NCBI RefSeq assembly: GCF_007109225.1
Contig: NZ_VJZK01000002.1
Coordinates: 186,001-250,000, forward strand
DNA from: Flavobacterium sp. GT3R68
GTDB lineage: Bacteria; Bacteroidota; Bacteroidia; Flavobacteriales; Flavobacteriaceae
Reading direction: 5' to 3'
DNA: 64,000 nucleotides
Both the position numbers and the translations under genes were made by a program. Position 1 is the first letter of the stretch, and each line of letters begins with the position of its first letter. The notes under the pieces are model-generated. The model was not told the origin of the DNA and searched no databases. It saw nothing but the letters and a program-made list of their open reading frames with translations. Shown here piece by piece: positions 34,616 through 43,121 of the stretch.

Positions 34616-35398
34616 TTATTGAGCTAACCCAATCATTGCATCGATAGTCGCTGCTTCCGGGCTCGCTTCGTACTTTTCTTTTATTTCAGTGAAATATTTC
34701 AATGCGTCTGCTTTATTTCCAGAAGCCAAAGCCGTTTGACCCGCCTTTAATAAGAAACGAGGCGTTGTGAATTCATTTTTATTAGTTTCAGAGGCTTTTA
34801 CATAATATTCCAAAGCTTCTTTTGGTTGGTTTTTCTGAGAATAGGCATCACCAATAGCTCCTTTGGCCAATGCACTCAAAACCATGTCTTTCGAATCAAA
34901 TTTCTCCAAATAAGAAATAGCTTCAGTGTATTTACCGGTATTCAGGTATGCCATTCCAGCATAGTAATTGGCTAAATTTCCAGCATGAGTACCAGAATAT
35001 TTATCAGCAATATCAATAAAACCTAATTTTCCTTCAGAACCTTTTAATGCTAAAGTATACAAAGAATCACTTTTTACACCATCTGTAGCTTTCTGGAAGT
35101 TTTGTTGTGCCAAAAACATTTTGGTAGCACCATCATCTTCTTTAGGCTCGGCAATGAATTTCTGATACATCAAATATCCTACAGTAATTAAGGCAATCCC
35201 ACCAACGATACCAAAAATGATTTTTTGATTACGGGCAACCCAGTCTTCCGTTTTAGAAGCAGTTTCATCCAAAGAATTAAAAACACCGGCAGTTGTACTG
35301 TCTTTTTCATCAACATTTACATCTTCAATAAAATTAGCGTCTAATTTTTCTTCTTTTTCTTTTGGAGTTTTATAACCTCTTTTACTATACGTTGCCAT
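34616..35398 (-). CDS. Membrane-anchored tetratricopeptide repeat protein (YfgM-like)
   Basis: 260 residues. Acidic N-terminus, one membrane helix (about 62-82, IIFGIVGGIALITVGYLMY) and an extracytoplasmic domain of several TPR units (NYYAGMAYLNTGKYTEAISYL, GAIGDAYSQKNQPKEALEYY, LLKAGQTALASGNKADALKYF). This resembles the YfgM/TPR_21 group, which works with periplasmic chaperones and the Sec translocon. First gene of a two-gene unit with ribH. Confidence 0.85.
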   Translation of the reverse strand: MATYSKRGYKTPKEKEEKLDANFIEDVNVDEKDSTTAGVFNSLDETASKTEDWVARNQKIIFGIVGGIALITVGYLMYQKFIAEPKEDDGATKMFLAQQNFQKATDGVKSDSLYTLALKGSEGKLGFIDIADKYSGTHAGNLANYYAGMAYLNTGKYTEAISYLEKFDSKDMVLSALAKGAIGDAYSQKNQPKEALEYYVKASETNKNEFTTPRFLLKAGQTALASGNKADALKYFTEIKEKYEASPEAATIDAMIGLAQ

Positions 35399-35419
35399 TT
35401 ATTTTAATTTAGTGAATCG

Positions 35420-35427
35420 CAAAAATA
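35420..35427 (-). promoter_or_regulatory. -7 promoter box of the TPR-ribH unit
   Basis: TATTTTTG on the minus strand, an exact TAnnTTTG match 21 bases before the start codon. Confidence 0.45.
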
Positions 35428-35572
35428 AAATTTTTATTCAAACCGACATAAAAAATATGGTTTTATATTGAAAAAAAATAATAAAGTGGGTCTTTCTTTA
35501 CAAAGGCAAAATAATTAGTAGAGAAAAAATCTAAAAGGTCTTTTTATCGAAATTTTTCATAATTTGCACACG

Positions 35573-35602
35573 CTTTGAAAAAAACATCTAATAATTTCAA
35601 AG
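35573..35602 (+). promoter_or_regulatory. Inverted repeat upstream of recF
   Basis: CTTTGAAA (35573-35580) and TTTCAAAG (35595-35602), an exact 8-bp inverted repeat with a 14-base spacer, 26 bases before the recF start. It could be an operator or a chance palindrome in AT-rich DNA. Confidence 0.3.
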
Positions 35603-35627
35603 TTCTCACTCTCAGTAAGCCTTGTAG

Positions 35628-36707
35628 ATGTATTTAAAAAATATTTCCTTATTCAATTATAAAAATTTTTCGGAGGCCAATTTCGAATTTGACAGCAAGA
35701 TCAATTGTTTTGTAGGCAAAAACGGAATCGGGAAGACCAATGTATTGGATGCCATCTATCATTTGTCGTACGGTAAAAGTTATTTTAATCCGTTGGCGGT
35801 TCAAAATATCCGCCACGGCGAAGAGTTTTTTGTTATTGATGGCGAATTCGAAAAAAACGGCCGGAACGAACAGATTGTCTGCAGTCTCAAAAAAGGCCAG
35901 AAAAAAATCTTAAAACGTAACGGGAAGCAATACGACAAGTTTTCGGACCATATCGGGTTTATTCCGTTGGTGATTATTTCCCCGGCCGACCGTGATTTGA
36001 TTGTTGAAGGAAGCGAAACAAGACGCCGGTTTATCGACAGCGTTATTTCCCAGTTGGATGCCACTTATCTGCAGCAGCTTATACAATATCAAAAAATCCT
36101 CAACCAACGGAATGCCCTGCTCAAGTATTTTGCAGTTAACTATGTTTTTGATGTGGACACCTTATCTATATATAATGAGCAACTCAATGGCTTAGGCCTG
36201 GCTATATTTGAGAAAAGAAAACAATTCCTGGAGGATTTCATCCCGATTTTCAATCATCATCACCAGGCTATTACAGGTTCCGAAGAAACGGTGCAATTGG
36301 TCTATCACAGTCAGTTATCTGAGAAAGATTTACTTACTCTTCTACAGGAAAGCATTAATAAGGACCGCGCTTTACAATATACCAGCGTCGGAATCCATAA
36401 AGACGATCTTTCCTTCGAAATCGATCATTATCCCATTAAAAAGTTTGGTTCCCAAGGGCAGCAGAAATCATTTTTGATTGCCTTGAAACTGGCCCAATTT
36501 GAATTTGTGAAAAAATTATCCGGAGAGAAACCGATTTTATTGTTTGATGATATTTTTGATAAACTGGACGAAAGCCGTGTGGAGAAAATTATTGAAATGG
36601 TCAATAATGATAATTTTGGTCAGCTTTTCATCTCCGATACGCATCCGGAACGTACCGAAGTCATAGTAAAATCGACACATCAGAGTTATAGAATATTTAA
36701 CTTATAG
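35628..36707 (+). CDS. recF: DNA replication and repair protein RecF
   Basis: 359 residues. SMC-like ATPase that helps load RecA at gaps. Walker A is GKNGIGKT at residues 30-37, the signature segment is [18 protein letters not shown], and Walker B is [13 protein letters not shown]. Length is standard. It is not next to dnaA/dnaN here, as is often the case in Bacteroidota. Confidence 0.96.
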   Translation: MYLKNISLFNYKNFSEANFEFDSKINCFVGKNGIGKTNVLDAIYHLSYGKSYFNPLAVQNIRHGEEFFVIDGEFEKNGRNEQIVCSLKKGQKKILKRNGKQYDKFSDHIGFIPLVIISPADRDLIVEGSETRRRFIDSVISQLDATYLQQLIQYQKILNQRNALLKYFAVNYVFDVDTLSIYNEQLNGLGLAIFEKRKQFLEDFIPIFNHHHQAITGSEETVQLVYHSQLSEKDLLTLLQESINKDRALQYTSVGIHKDDLSFEIDHYPIKKFGSQGQQKSFLIALKLAQFEFVKKLSGEKPILLFDDIFDKLDESRVEKIIEMVNNDNFGQLFISDTHPERTEVIVKSTHQSYRIFNL

Positions 36708-36752
36708 TGTGGCTGAAATTTGTAAATTAGCATAATTTTTAAAAATAATAAA

Positions 36753-37445
36753 ATGAGAGCCCAAATCCTCACCCTGTTTTTTATCACCTTCTTTATTTCT
36801 TCTTGTAACGGACAATCCCAAAATTACGAAAGTATTCCCGCTACTGCTTTTGCAGAAAAAATAAAAACAACTCCTAAAGCACAAATCCTGGATGTCCGCA
36901 CCTTAGATGAATATGCCTCAGGACACATTGAAAACGCTGACAACATCAACTGGAACAGCGATAGTTTTGTTGCCAAGACAGACAAGTATGACAAATCAAA
37001 ACCCGTTTTTGTTTATTGTATGAGTGGCGGACGAAGCAAAAAGGCGGCAGACAAATTGCACGAATTGGGTTTTAAATCTATCTATGAACTACAAGGTGGA
37101 ATCCTTAAATGGAATGCAGCCGGATTTGCCAAACCAAACGATAAAATCATCGGAATGTGCTCTCAGGAATATGCTGAATTATTGAATTCTGATAAAAAAG
37201 TACTCATCAATTTTTATGCGCCTTGGTGTGCCCCCTGTAAAAAAATGGAGCCTTATATTTTGCAGATGCAAAAAAATCTTTCCGATAAAGTAACCATCAT
37301 CCGATTGAATGCCGATGAAAACAAGACTTTGCTTTCTGAGTTAAAAATAGATGAACTACCTACCATACTAATCTATCAAAATAAGGAAGTAAAATGGAAA
37401 CATTCCGGTTTTATCACCGAGGAAGATTTAACCAAACAACTGTAA
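36753..37445 (+). CDS. Rhodanese-thioredoxin fusion lipoprotein
   Basis: 230 residues. The lipoprotein signal ends at C18 (ISSC). A rhodanese-like domain (about 28-128) has its active Cys at C89 in VYCMSGGRS, and a thioredoxin domain (about 135-230) has the redox pair C159-A-P-C162. Joining a persulfide-carrying domain to a dithiol reductase on one periplasmic anchor suggests a role in handling sulfane sulfur or disulfides outside the inner membrane; this is inference. The gene follows recF by 45 bases. Confidence 0.88.
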   Translation: MRAQILTLFFITFFISSCNGQSQNYESIPATAFAEKIKTTPKAQILDVRTLDEYASGHIENADNINWNSDSFVAKTDKYDKSKPVFVYCMSGGRSKKAADKLHELGFKSIYELQGGILKWNAAGFAKPNDKIIGMCSQEYAELLNSDKKVLINFYAPWCAPCKKMEPYILQMQKNLSDKVTIIRLNADENKTLLSELKIDELPTILIYQNKEVKWKHSGFITEEDLTKQL

Positions 37446-37452
37446 AAATCCA

Positions 37453-38124
37453 ATGCTTACAAAAGATACTTTACAATTTCTGAAAGATTTGAAAGCCAAC
37501 AATAATCGGGAGTGGTTTTTGGCAAATAATAAGCGCTATGATATTGTCAAAAAGGAATACCATCAACTGATTGGGAATTTTCTGGAGATGATGAAACCGC
37601 TCGATTCTTCGCTTGAAATGCTGGAAGTCAAAAATTGCACGTTCCGTATCAACCGCGATATTCGGTTCTCCAAAGACAAATCACCGTATAAATCCCATCT
37701 GGGAATTTGGATGAACACCAATCCAAGTGGCTTCAATGCTCCCGGATACTATATCCATATTGAAAAAGGAGCGAGTTTTATTGCCGGAGGTTTTTATTCA
37801 CCGGAAGCGCCGGATTTAAAAAAAATACGCAAGGAAATTGAATTCTTTCATGATGATTTGCTGGAAATAGTAAACGAACCGAATTTTAAAAAACAGTTTG
37901 ACGATTTAGACCGATCGGAATCCAACTCTTTAAAAAATGCACCGAAAGGATATGAAAAAGACCATCCTGCAATTGATTTCCTGAAACTGAAAAGTTTTAC
38001 CGTTTCAAAAAAACTGACCGATGCCGAATTGATTCACCCTGATTTTGTTAGGAAAAGTGCCGAAAAGCTCATCGTTGTAAAACCTTTATTGGAATTTTTG
38101 AACCGCGGACTGGCCACGGATTAA
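37453..38124 (+). CDS. DUF2461 domain protein
   Basis: 223 residues, cytoplasmic. Contains LKANNNREWFLANNKRYD near the N-terminus, then FRINRDIRFSKDKSPYKSH and GGFYSPEAPDLKKIR, the conserved blocks of DUF2461 (TIGR02453). Function unknown. Seven bases after the preceding gene, so probably co-transcribed. Confidence 0.9.
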   Translation: MLTKDTLQFLKDLKANNNREWFLANNKRYDIVKKEYHQLIGNFLEMMKPLDSSLEMLEVKNCTFRINRDIRFSKDKSPYKSHLGIWMNTNPSGFNAPGYYIHIEKGASFIAGGFYSPEAPDLKKIRKEIEFFHDDLLEIVNEPNFKKQFDDLDRSESNSLKNAPKGYEKDHPAIDFLKLKSFTVSKKLTDAELIHPDFVRKSAEKLIVVKPLLEFLNRGLATD

Positions 38125-38196
38125 TTTTCGAACTATAATTATAAATTACAAATGGTTTAAAGTATTTTTGCTTTTCATCATTTTTATGAATTTCAA

Positions 38197-39210
38197 ATGG
38201 AAATCCTTTCTAATTTTTCTCTTAAAAATCACAACACATTTGGCATCGAAGCCAAAGCCAAACGATTCGTAGATGTTCATTCTGTGGAAGAATTAAAGAG
38301 CGTTTTACAACAAAACCAATCCGAAAAAAAATTTATCCTTGGCGGCGGAAGCAATATGCTGTTGACGCAAGATATTGATGCTTTGGTAATCCATGTTGAT
38401 TTGAAAGGGAAAAATATTCTTAAAGAGGATGACGATTTTGTCTGGGTGCAATCGCAGGCCGGTGAAAACTGGCATGAATTGGTTCTTTGGACTATTGGTC
38501 AGAATTTTGGCGGTTTGGAGAACATGTCGCTTATCCCTGGAAATGTCGGCACCACGCCTATACAGAATATTGGCGCGTATGGAACTGAAATGAAAGATAC
38601 CTTTGTTTCCTGTGAAGCCGTAAATATCGCTGCTTTGGAAATGAAAACCTTTCACAAAGAAGAATGCAGTTTCGGTTATCGGGAAAGCATCTTCAAGCAT
38701 GAGGCAAAAGACCAATATGTCATTACGTCGGTGATTTTTAAACTGACCAAACGCAACCACAAAATCAATACATCTTATGGCGATATCACTGCGGAATTGG
38801 CAAAAAACGATATTTCCACTCCAACCTTAAAAGATATCAGTAATGCCGTAATTGCGATTCGTCAGAGTAAATTACCGGATCCCAAAGAATTGGGAAACAG
38901 CGGTAGTTTTTTTAAGAATCCGATCATATCAAAATCTGAATTTGAAAAAATCCACCACCAGTTTCCGGAAATGAAATACTATAACATCTCGGAAACGGAA
39001 GTCAAAGTCCCAGCCGGTTGGCTTATCGAACAGGCAGGTTTCAAAGGAAAACGTTTTGGCGATGCCGGAATCCACAAAAATCAGGCCTTGGTTTTGGTCA
39101 ATTATGGAAATGCTACCGGACAGGAGATTTTGAATGTTTCCAAAGATATTCAGGAAACGATTTTTAAAACTTTTGGAATCCATATCGAGGCTGAAGTAAA
39201 CGTGATTTAG
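38197..39210 (+). CDS. murB: UDP-N-acetylmuramate dehydrogenase
   Basis: 337 residues. Reduces UDP-GlcNAc enolpyruvate in peptidoglycan synthesis. The FAD-binding segment reads ILGGGSNMLL, then IPGNVGTTPIQNIGAYG, the catalytic Ser in NSGSFFKNP, and the C-terminal Glu near IHIEAEVN. Length and motifs match type I MurB (E. coli-like). Confidence 0.96.
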   Translation: MEILSNFSLKNHNTFGIEAKAKRFVDVHSVEELKSVLQQNQSEKKFILGGGSNMLLTQDIDALVIHVDLKGKNILKEDDDFVWVQSQAGENWHELVLWTIGQNFGGLENMSLIPGNVGTTPIQNIGAYGTEMKDTFVSCEAVNIAALEMKTFHKEECSFGYRESIFKHEAKDQYVITSVIFKLTKRNHKINTSYGDITAELAKNDISTPTLKDISNAVIAIRQSKLPDPKELGNSGSFFKNPIISKSEFEKIHHQFPEMKYYNISETEVKVPAGWLIEQAGFKGKRFGDAGIHKNQALVLVNYGNATGQEILNVSKDIQETIFKTFGIHIEAEVNVI

Positions 39211-39232
39211 TTTCATTATATAATTTCAATTT

Positions 39233-39847
39233 ATGTACATCCCAGACATTCACAAAAACGAAAATCCCCAAGAAATCAACAGTTTTATCCAGACAAACAG
39301 TTTTGGAATTTTGGTCAATCAATTGGATGGCAAATTATCGGCGACCCATATTCCATTGGAACTGGATGTGAATGAAGAAGGCAAACAAGTGCTTTACGGA
39401 CATATCTCCAGAGAAAACCCGCAATGGAAAAGTTTTGTTTCAAACAATGAAGTTTTAGCCATTTTTTCAGGACCACACAGTTATATTTCTTCTTCGTGGT
39501 ACGACCATGAAAATGTTCCCACGTGGAATTATTCTGCAGTTCACATCTATGGAACCATCAAAGTTATTGAAGGCGAAGCGCTTTTGGCATCCTTGAAAAA
39601 ATTAGTCGACAAATACGAAGCTCATTCTGAAAAACCGGTTCGTGTGGAAGATTTATCCGAAAAAACGATGCGGCAAACCCGCGGTATTGTCGCTTTTGAA
39701 ATCGAAATCCGCGAGATTCAGGCGGTTAAAAAATTATCACAAAACCGGGACGATAAAAACTATCAAAATATCATTTCCGAATTAGAGAAAACGGGAGAAA
39801 CTAATTCGGCCGCTGTTGCGAAAGAAATGTCAAAATGTAAAAAGTAA
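39233..39847 (+). CDS. FMN-binding negative transcriptional regulator (PaiB-like)
   Basis: 204 residues. Starts MYIPDIHKNENPQEINSFI and contains PTWNYSAVHIYG and TRGIVAFEIEI, which mark the PaiB family. PaiB proteins have a split-barrel flavin fold, and some also act as regulators. Whether this one binds DNA cannot be told from sequence. Confidence 0.88.
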   Translation: MYIPDIHKNENPQEINSFIQTNSFGILVNQLDGKLSATHIPLELDVNEEGKQVLYGHISRENPQWKSFVSNNEVLAIFSGPHSYISSSWYDHENVPTWNYSAVHIYGTIKVIEGEALLASLKKLVDKYEAHSEKPVRVEDLSEKTMRQTRGIVAFEIEIREIQAVKKLSQNRDDKNYQNIISELEKTGETNSAAVAKEMSKCKK

Positions 39848-39883
39848 TTAACATTTGGCAATGGAAAATTGATAATTGATAAT

Positions 39884-39891
39884 TACCTTTG
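39884..39891 (+). promoter_or_regulatory. -7 promoter box of the glycosyltransferase-sigma factor pair
   Basis: TACCTTTG, an exact TAnnTTTG match. Transcription from it would start near 39898, so the ATG at 39919 is the likely start of the glycosyltransferase rather than the TTG at 39889. Confidence 0.45.
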
Positions 39892-39918
39892 CCTATTCCA
39901 AAAAGAAGATACGCTTAT

Positions 39919-41025
39919 ATGTTGACCATTATTTTTTACACGTTTATCGGTATAGTTGCTATTCAACTTTTTTATTACACGTTTGTTTTCGGGAAGTTCG
40001 CTTACGCCAAAGCACAAAAAAGCACGCCTAAAAGAATCCCGATTTCGGTAATTGTCTGCGCAAAAAATGAAGCCGAAAATGTGGCTAAGTTAGTTCCGCT
40101 ATTGGCCGAACAGAATTATCCTGATTTTGAAATCATCTTAATTGATGATGCTTCAAGCGATACCACTTTGGATGTTTTTGAAGCGTTTGAAAAGAAATAT
40201 TCCAATGTACGTCTGGTAAAAGTTGCTAATAATGAAGCTTTTTGGGGCAACAAAAAATTCGCATTGACTTTAGGAATAAAAGCCGCCAGGAAAGAATACC
40301 TGCTCTTTACCGATGCGGATTGCTATCCAACTTCTAAGGATTGGATTGCGTTGATGAGCTCCCAGTTTACACTCCATAAAACCTTTGTTTTGGGATATGG
40401 AGCGTATGAAAGAGTTCCAGGATCATTCCTTAATAAAATCATTCGTTTCGAAACCATGTTAACCGCTGTCCAATACTTTTCATGGGCAAAAATGGGACGC
40501 CCTTATATGGGCGTGGGACGTAATCTGGCCTACAAAAAAGAAGAATTCTTTAATGTAAACGGTTTTATTGACCATATGAAAATCCGCTCCGGAGATGACG
40601 ATTTATTCATCAATCAAGCAGCCGACGGGATAAATACCACGTATTGCTACACGCCCGAAAGCTTTACTTATTCGAGGCCCAAAACTACTTTTAAGGAGTG
40701 GTTTACCCAAAAGAGAAGACATGTTGCCACGGCCACGTTCTATAAATCTTTTGACAGAGCTCAATTGGGACTGTTTTTCCTTTCTCAGATCTTGTTTATT
40801 CTTTTACCAATACTATTGCTTGCTTTTCAATTCGAATGGATTTTAGTGCTAAGCTTAATTGGTTTCCGTTATCTATTCGCATGGATTGCGTTGGGCTTAT
40901 CGGCAGGAAAATTAAAAGAAAAAGATGTAATGTATTGGTTTCCCATTATTGAAATTATACTTATATTCACACAATTGAACATCTTTATGACTAATATTTT
41001 CTCAAAACCAGTGCATTGGAAATAA
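39919..41025 (+). CDS. Membrane glycosyltransferase family 2
   Basis: 368 residues from the ATG at 39919. One N-terminal membrane helix (about 2-24), then a GT-A domain with PISVIVCAKNEAENV, LIDDASSDTT, LLFTDADCYP (DxD-type) and RSGDDDLFINQAA, followed by the KRRHVATATFYK segment (QxxRW-like) and two C-terminal membrane helices. It resembles processive or polyprenol-linked GT2 enzymes, but the sugar and acceptor are unknown. Its last ten bases overlap the next gene. Confidence 0.88.
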   Translation: MLTIIFYTFIGIVAIQLFYYTFVFGKFAYAKAQKSTPKRIPISVIVCAKNEAENVAKLVPLLAEQNYPDFEIILIDDASSDTTLDVFEAFEKKYSNVRLVKVANNEAFWGNKKFALTLGIKAARKEYLLFTDADCYPTSKDWIALMSSQFTLHKTFVLGYGAYERVPGSFLNKIIRFETMLTAVQYFSWAKMGRPYMGVGRNLAYKKEEFFNVNGFIDHMKIRSGDDDLFINQAADGINTTYCYTPESFTYSRPKTTFKEWFTQKRRHVATATFYKSFDRAQLGLFFLSQILFILLPILLLAFQFEWILVLSLIGFRYLFAWIALGLSAGKLKEKDVMYWFPIIEIILIFTQLNIFMTNIFSKPVHWK

Positions 41026-41567
41026 AAAAAAATATAGAAAAGGCAAAAAACGGTGACCAGGTTGCCTTTACTTTTTTATTGGATTTTTACTGGAATGAGG
41101 TTTATGGATTCATGCTCAAACGAACTGAAAATGAAACCGATGCAGAAGATATTACTATCGAAACTTTCTCGAAGGCTTTTGACAAAATAGCAACATACAA
41201 CCCCGAATTTCAATTCAATACCTGGCTGATTTCAATTGCCAAAAACGTTCACATCGATTTATTGCGGAAAAAGAAATCTTCCCTTTTTTTGGACATCACT
41301 GACGAAGAGGACCATCAGGCCTACAATATCGCCGATACCACGCCATCAGCAGAAGACAAATTGATTACCGAACAGAATTTGTCGCGTTTACTTCAGTTTA
41401 TAAAAGAGCTAAAACCCCATTATCAGGAAGTGATCCAAATGCGCTATTTCCAGGAAATGAGTTATCAGGAAATAGCCAATCAATTGAATGAGCCTTTAAA
41501 TAACGTCAAAATCAAATTGCTTCGCGCTAAAAAATTGCTGGCCGAAATTATCGAAAACAAACGCTAA
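41016..41567 (+). CDS. RNA polymerase sigma factor, ECF type
   Basis: 183 residues. Region 2 (VYGFMLKRTENETDAEDITIETFSKAF; NTWLISIAKNVHIDLLRKK) and region 4 (LKPHYQEVIQMRYFQEMSYQEIANQLNEPLNNVKIKLLRAKKLL) are both present. The only in-frame start that keeps region 2 complete is the TTG at 41016, which overlaps the glycosyltransferase. No anti-sigma factor gene is adjacent; the next gene is a TonB-like protein after a 210-base AT-rich gap. Confidence 0.92.
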   Translation: MEIKKNIEKAKNGDQVAFTFLLDFYWNEVYGFMLKRTENETDAEDITIETFSKAFDKIATYNPEFQFNTWLISIAKNVHIDLLRKKKSSLFLDITDEEDHQAYNIADTTPSAEDKLITEQNLSRLLQFIKELKPHYQEVIQMRYFQEMSYQEIANQLNEPLNNVKIKLLRAKKLLAEIIENKR

Positions 41568-41777
41568 GTTTACACAACATATTACTTATCAGCTTCTTAC
41601 AAAACAACTCCCTTCACACTTTTATAATTCCATTTTTTACTGTTAAAAAAATCTTAAAATATTTTTATTTTTATATATTAAAACGCAGAATATTTACGTT
41701 ATAAGTTAAAATATCGAATATCTAAAAATATAAGCATATGATTTAAAAGCTACTTTAACAATTAAAAACCATAAATT

Positions 41778-42596
41778 ATGTCTAAAGTTAGTATTTATGA
41801 AAACGGTTGGATTGACGTCGTTTTCGAAGGAAGAAATCAGGAATATGGCGCTTATCAACTGCGCCAGCAAAGTCCAAGAACCACAGTAGCGGCACTTTTC
41901 CTAGGTCTGCTATTCATCACGACGGTGGTAAGTATACCGGTGATTATTAATTATTTTAATAAGAGCAATAGCAGTGTTATTAGCGAATCATTGGAAGATG
42001 TAAAAATTGTATTAGCCAATATTACTCCTACCCAACCAAAAGCACCCGATCAATTAGCGTTACCGATAATAAAAGATCCGGAAAAAGAAACGGTAACCAC
42101 TGAAAAAGAACTGAAAGATCCTATTTTAATAGATGCGAGTCAGGAAGATAAAATTGCCGATAATGGCGAAAAAACCAAACCGACTTCTCCTACTACTCCC
42201 ACTGGCGATGGCAGCAATACTCCTTCAACAGCAACAGGAAAAGGACCTGCCGTAACCGTGTCAACCCCAACGAATCCCGATGGACCGGTTGCTACTCTCG
42301 CGTTGGACAAACTACCGGAATTTCCTGGTGGACTTAATAAATTTTACACATACGTTGGAAATCACTTTGAAAAACCGGAAACAGATATCGCCACCATAGG
42401 GGTTATAGTATCTTTTGTGATTGAAAGAGACGGAAGCATGACAGATATTCAAGTCAAAAAAGATCCCGGTTACGGTATCGGGAAAGAAGCAATTCGCGTT
42501 TTAAAATCATTAAAAACGAAATGGGAGCCCGGTATGATTGGCGGAAAACCGGTGAGAACCTCATACAACCTACCCATTACCGTGAAAATGGAATAA
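41778..42596 (+). CDS. Energy transducer TonB
   Basis: 272 residues. A cytoplasmic N-terminus of about 33 residues with the flavobacterial motif NQEYGAYQLRQ, one membrane helix (about 34-55), a Pro/Thr/Lys-rich linker (about 85-165) and a C-terminal TonB domain (GVIVSFVIERDGSMTDIQVKK, then WEPGMIGGKPVRTSYNLPITVKM). It couples proton motive force to outer-membrane receptors. No exbB/exbD lie nearby. Confidence 0.92.
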   Translation: MSKVSIYENGWIDVVFEGRNQEYGAYQLRQQSPRTTVAALFLGLLFITTVVSIPVIINYFNKSNSSVISESLEDVKIVLANITPTQPKAPDQLALPIIKDPEKETVTTEKELKDPILIDASQEDKIADNGEKTKPTSPTTPTGDGSNTPSTATGKGPAVTVSTPTNPDGPVATLALDKLPEFPGGLNKFYTYVGNHFEKPETDIATIGVIVSFVIERDGSMTDIQVKKDPGYGIGKEAIRVLKSLKTKWEPGMIGGKPVRTSYNLPITVKME

Positions 42597-42615
42597 GACA
42601 CACTTTATGAATCAG

Positions 42616-42668
42616 GATAATTTAGGCATGGAAAATTTATTTCCAATCTGCCTGGATTATCTTTTTTT
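42616..42668. terminator. Terminator between the convergent TonB and response regulator genes
   Basis: A long interrupted hairpin: GATAAT / ATTATC outside, AGGCA / TGCCT in the middle, GGAAA / TTTCC inside, then seven T on the plus strand. Confidence 0.6.
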
Positions 42669-42670
42669 GT

Positions 42671-43078
42671 TTAAAGCTTCTGAGCGCTTTGAAAATCTTT
42701 TAAACGAATAAGCTTTTCAATTGTCAAAGGCTTTGAAATGAAATTGAAAACATATTTGGATTTATTGGCTCTGCTTATATCTTCAGGATTTACGGAAGAA
42801 CTCAGCATATAAATTTTGCAGTCTGGATTTATAAGTTCTGGCGTATCTTCAATTTTGTTTAAGAAACCAAAGCCATCTGTCTCGGGCATCCTAATATCCA
42901 GAAAAATGATTTCAGGCTGTTCTTCAGGTAAAGCCGATTTGGAATTCAGATACTCAACTCCGTTGGCAACAGAATCGAATGCAATTACATTTTCGGCAAA
43001 TTTCGCCAATTCCAGCACTTTTGTAGCAATCAGACGATCAAAATATGAGTCGTCAATTACCATAACATTATTATACAT
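42671..43078 (-). CDS. Single-domain response regulator (CheY-like)
   Basis: 135 residues, receiver domain only. Acidic pair in VMVIDDS, phospho-acceptor Asp in IIFLDIRMPETDGFGFL, Ser/Thr switch in YMLSSSV and Lys in FISKPLT. No output domain. It lies 43 bases downstream of the TPR/DHp sensor gene on the same strand, so the two form a natural pair. Confidence 0.92.
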   Translation of the reverse strand: MYNNVMVIDDSYFDRLIATKVLELAKFAENVIAFDSVANGVEYLNSKSALPEEQPEIIFLDIRMPETDGFGFLNKIEDTPELINPDCKIYMLSSSVNPEDISRANKSKYVFNFISKPLTIEKLIRLKDFQSAQKL

Positions 43079-43121
43079 AGTAGGTTTGTTTTTAACTTTG
43101 AAACTTGGGGAAATTCCAAAA

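Noticed and set aside
39520-39525. CACGTG core as a possible parS site
   Set aside because: The flanks (GTTCC and GAATT) do not match the TGTTT/AAACA arms of parS, and the site lies in a coding sequence.
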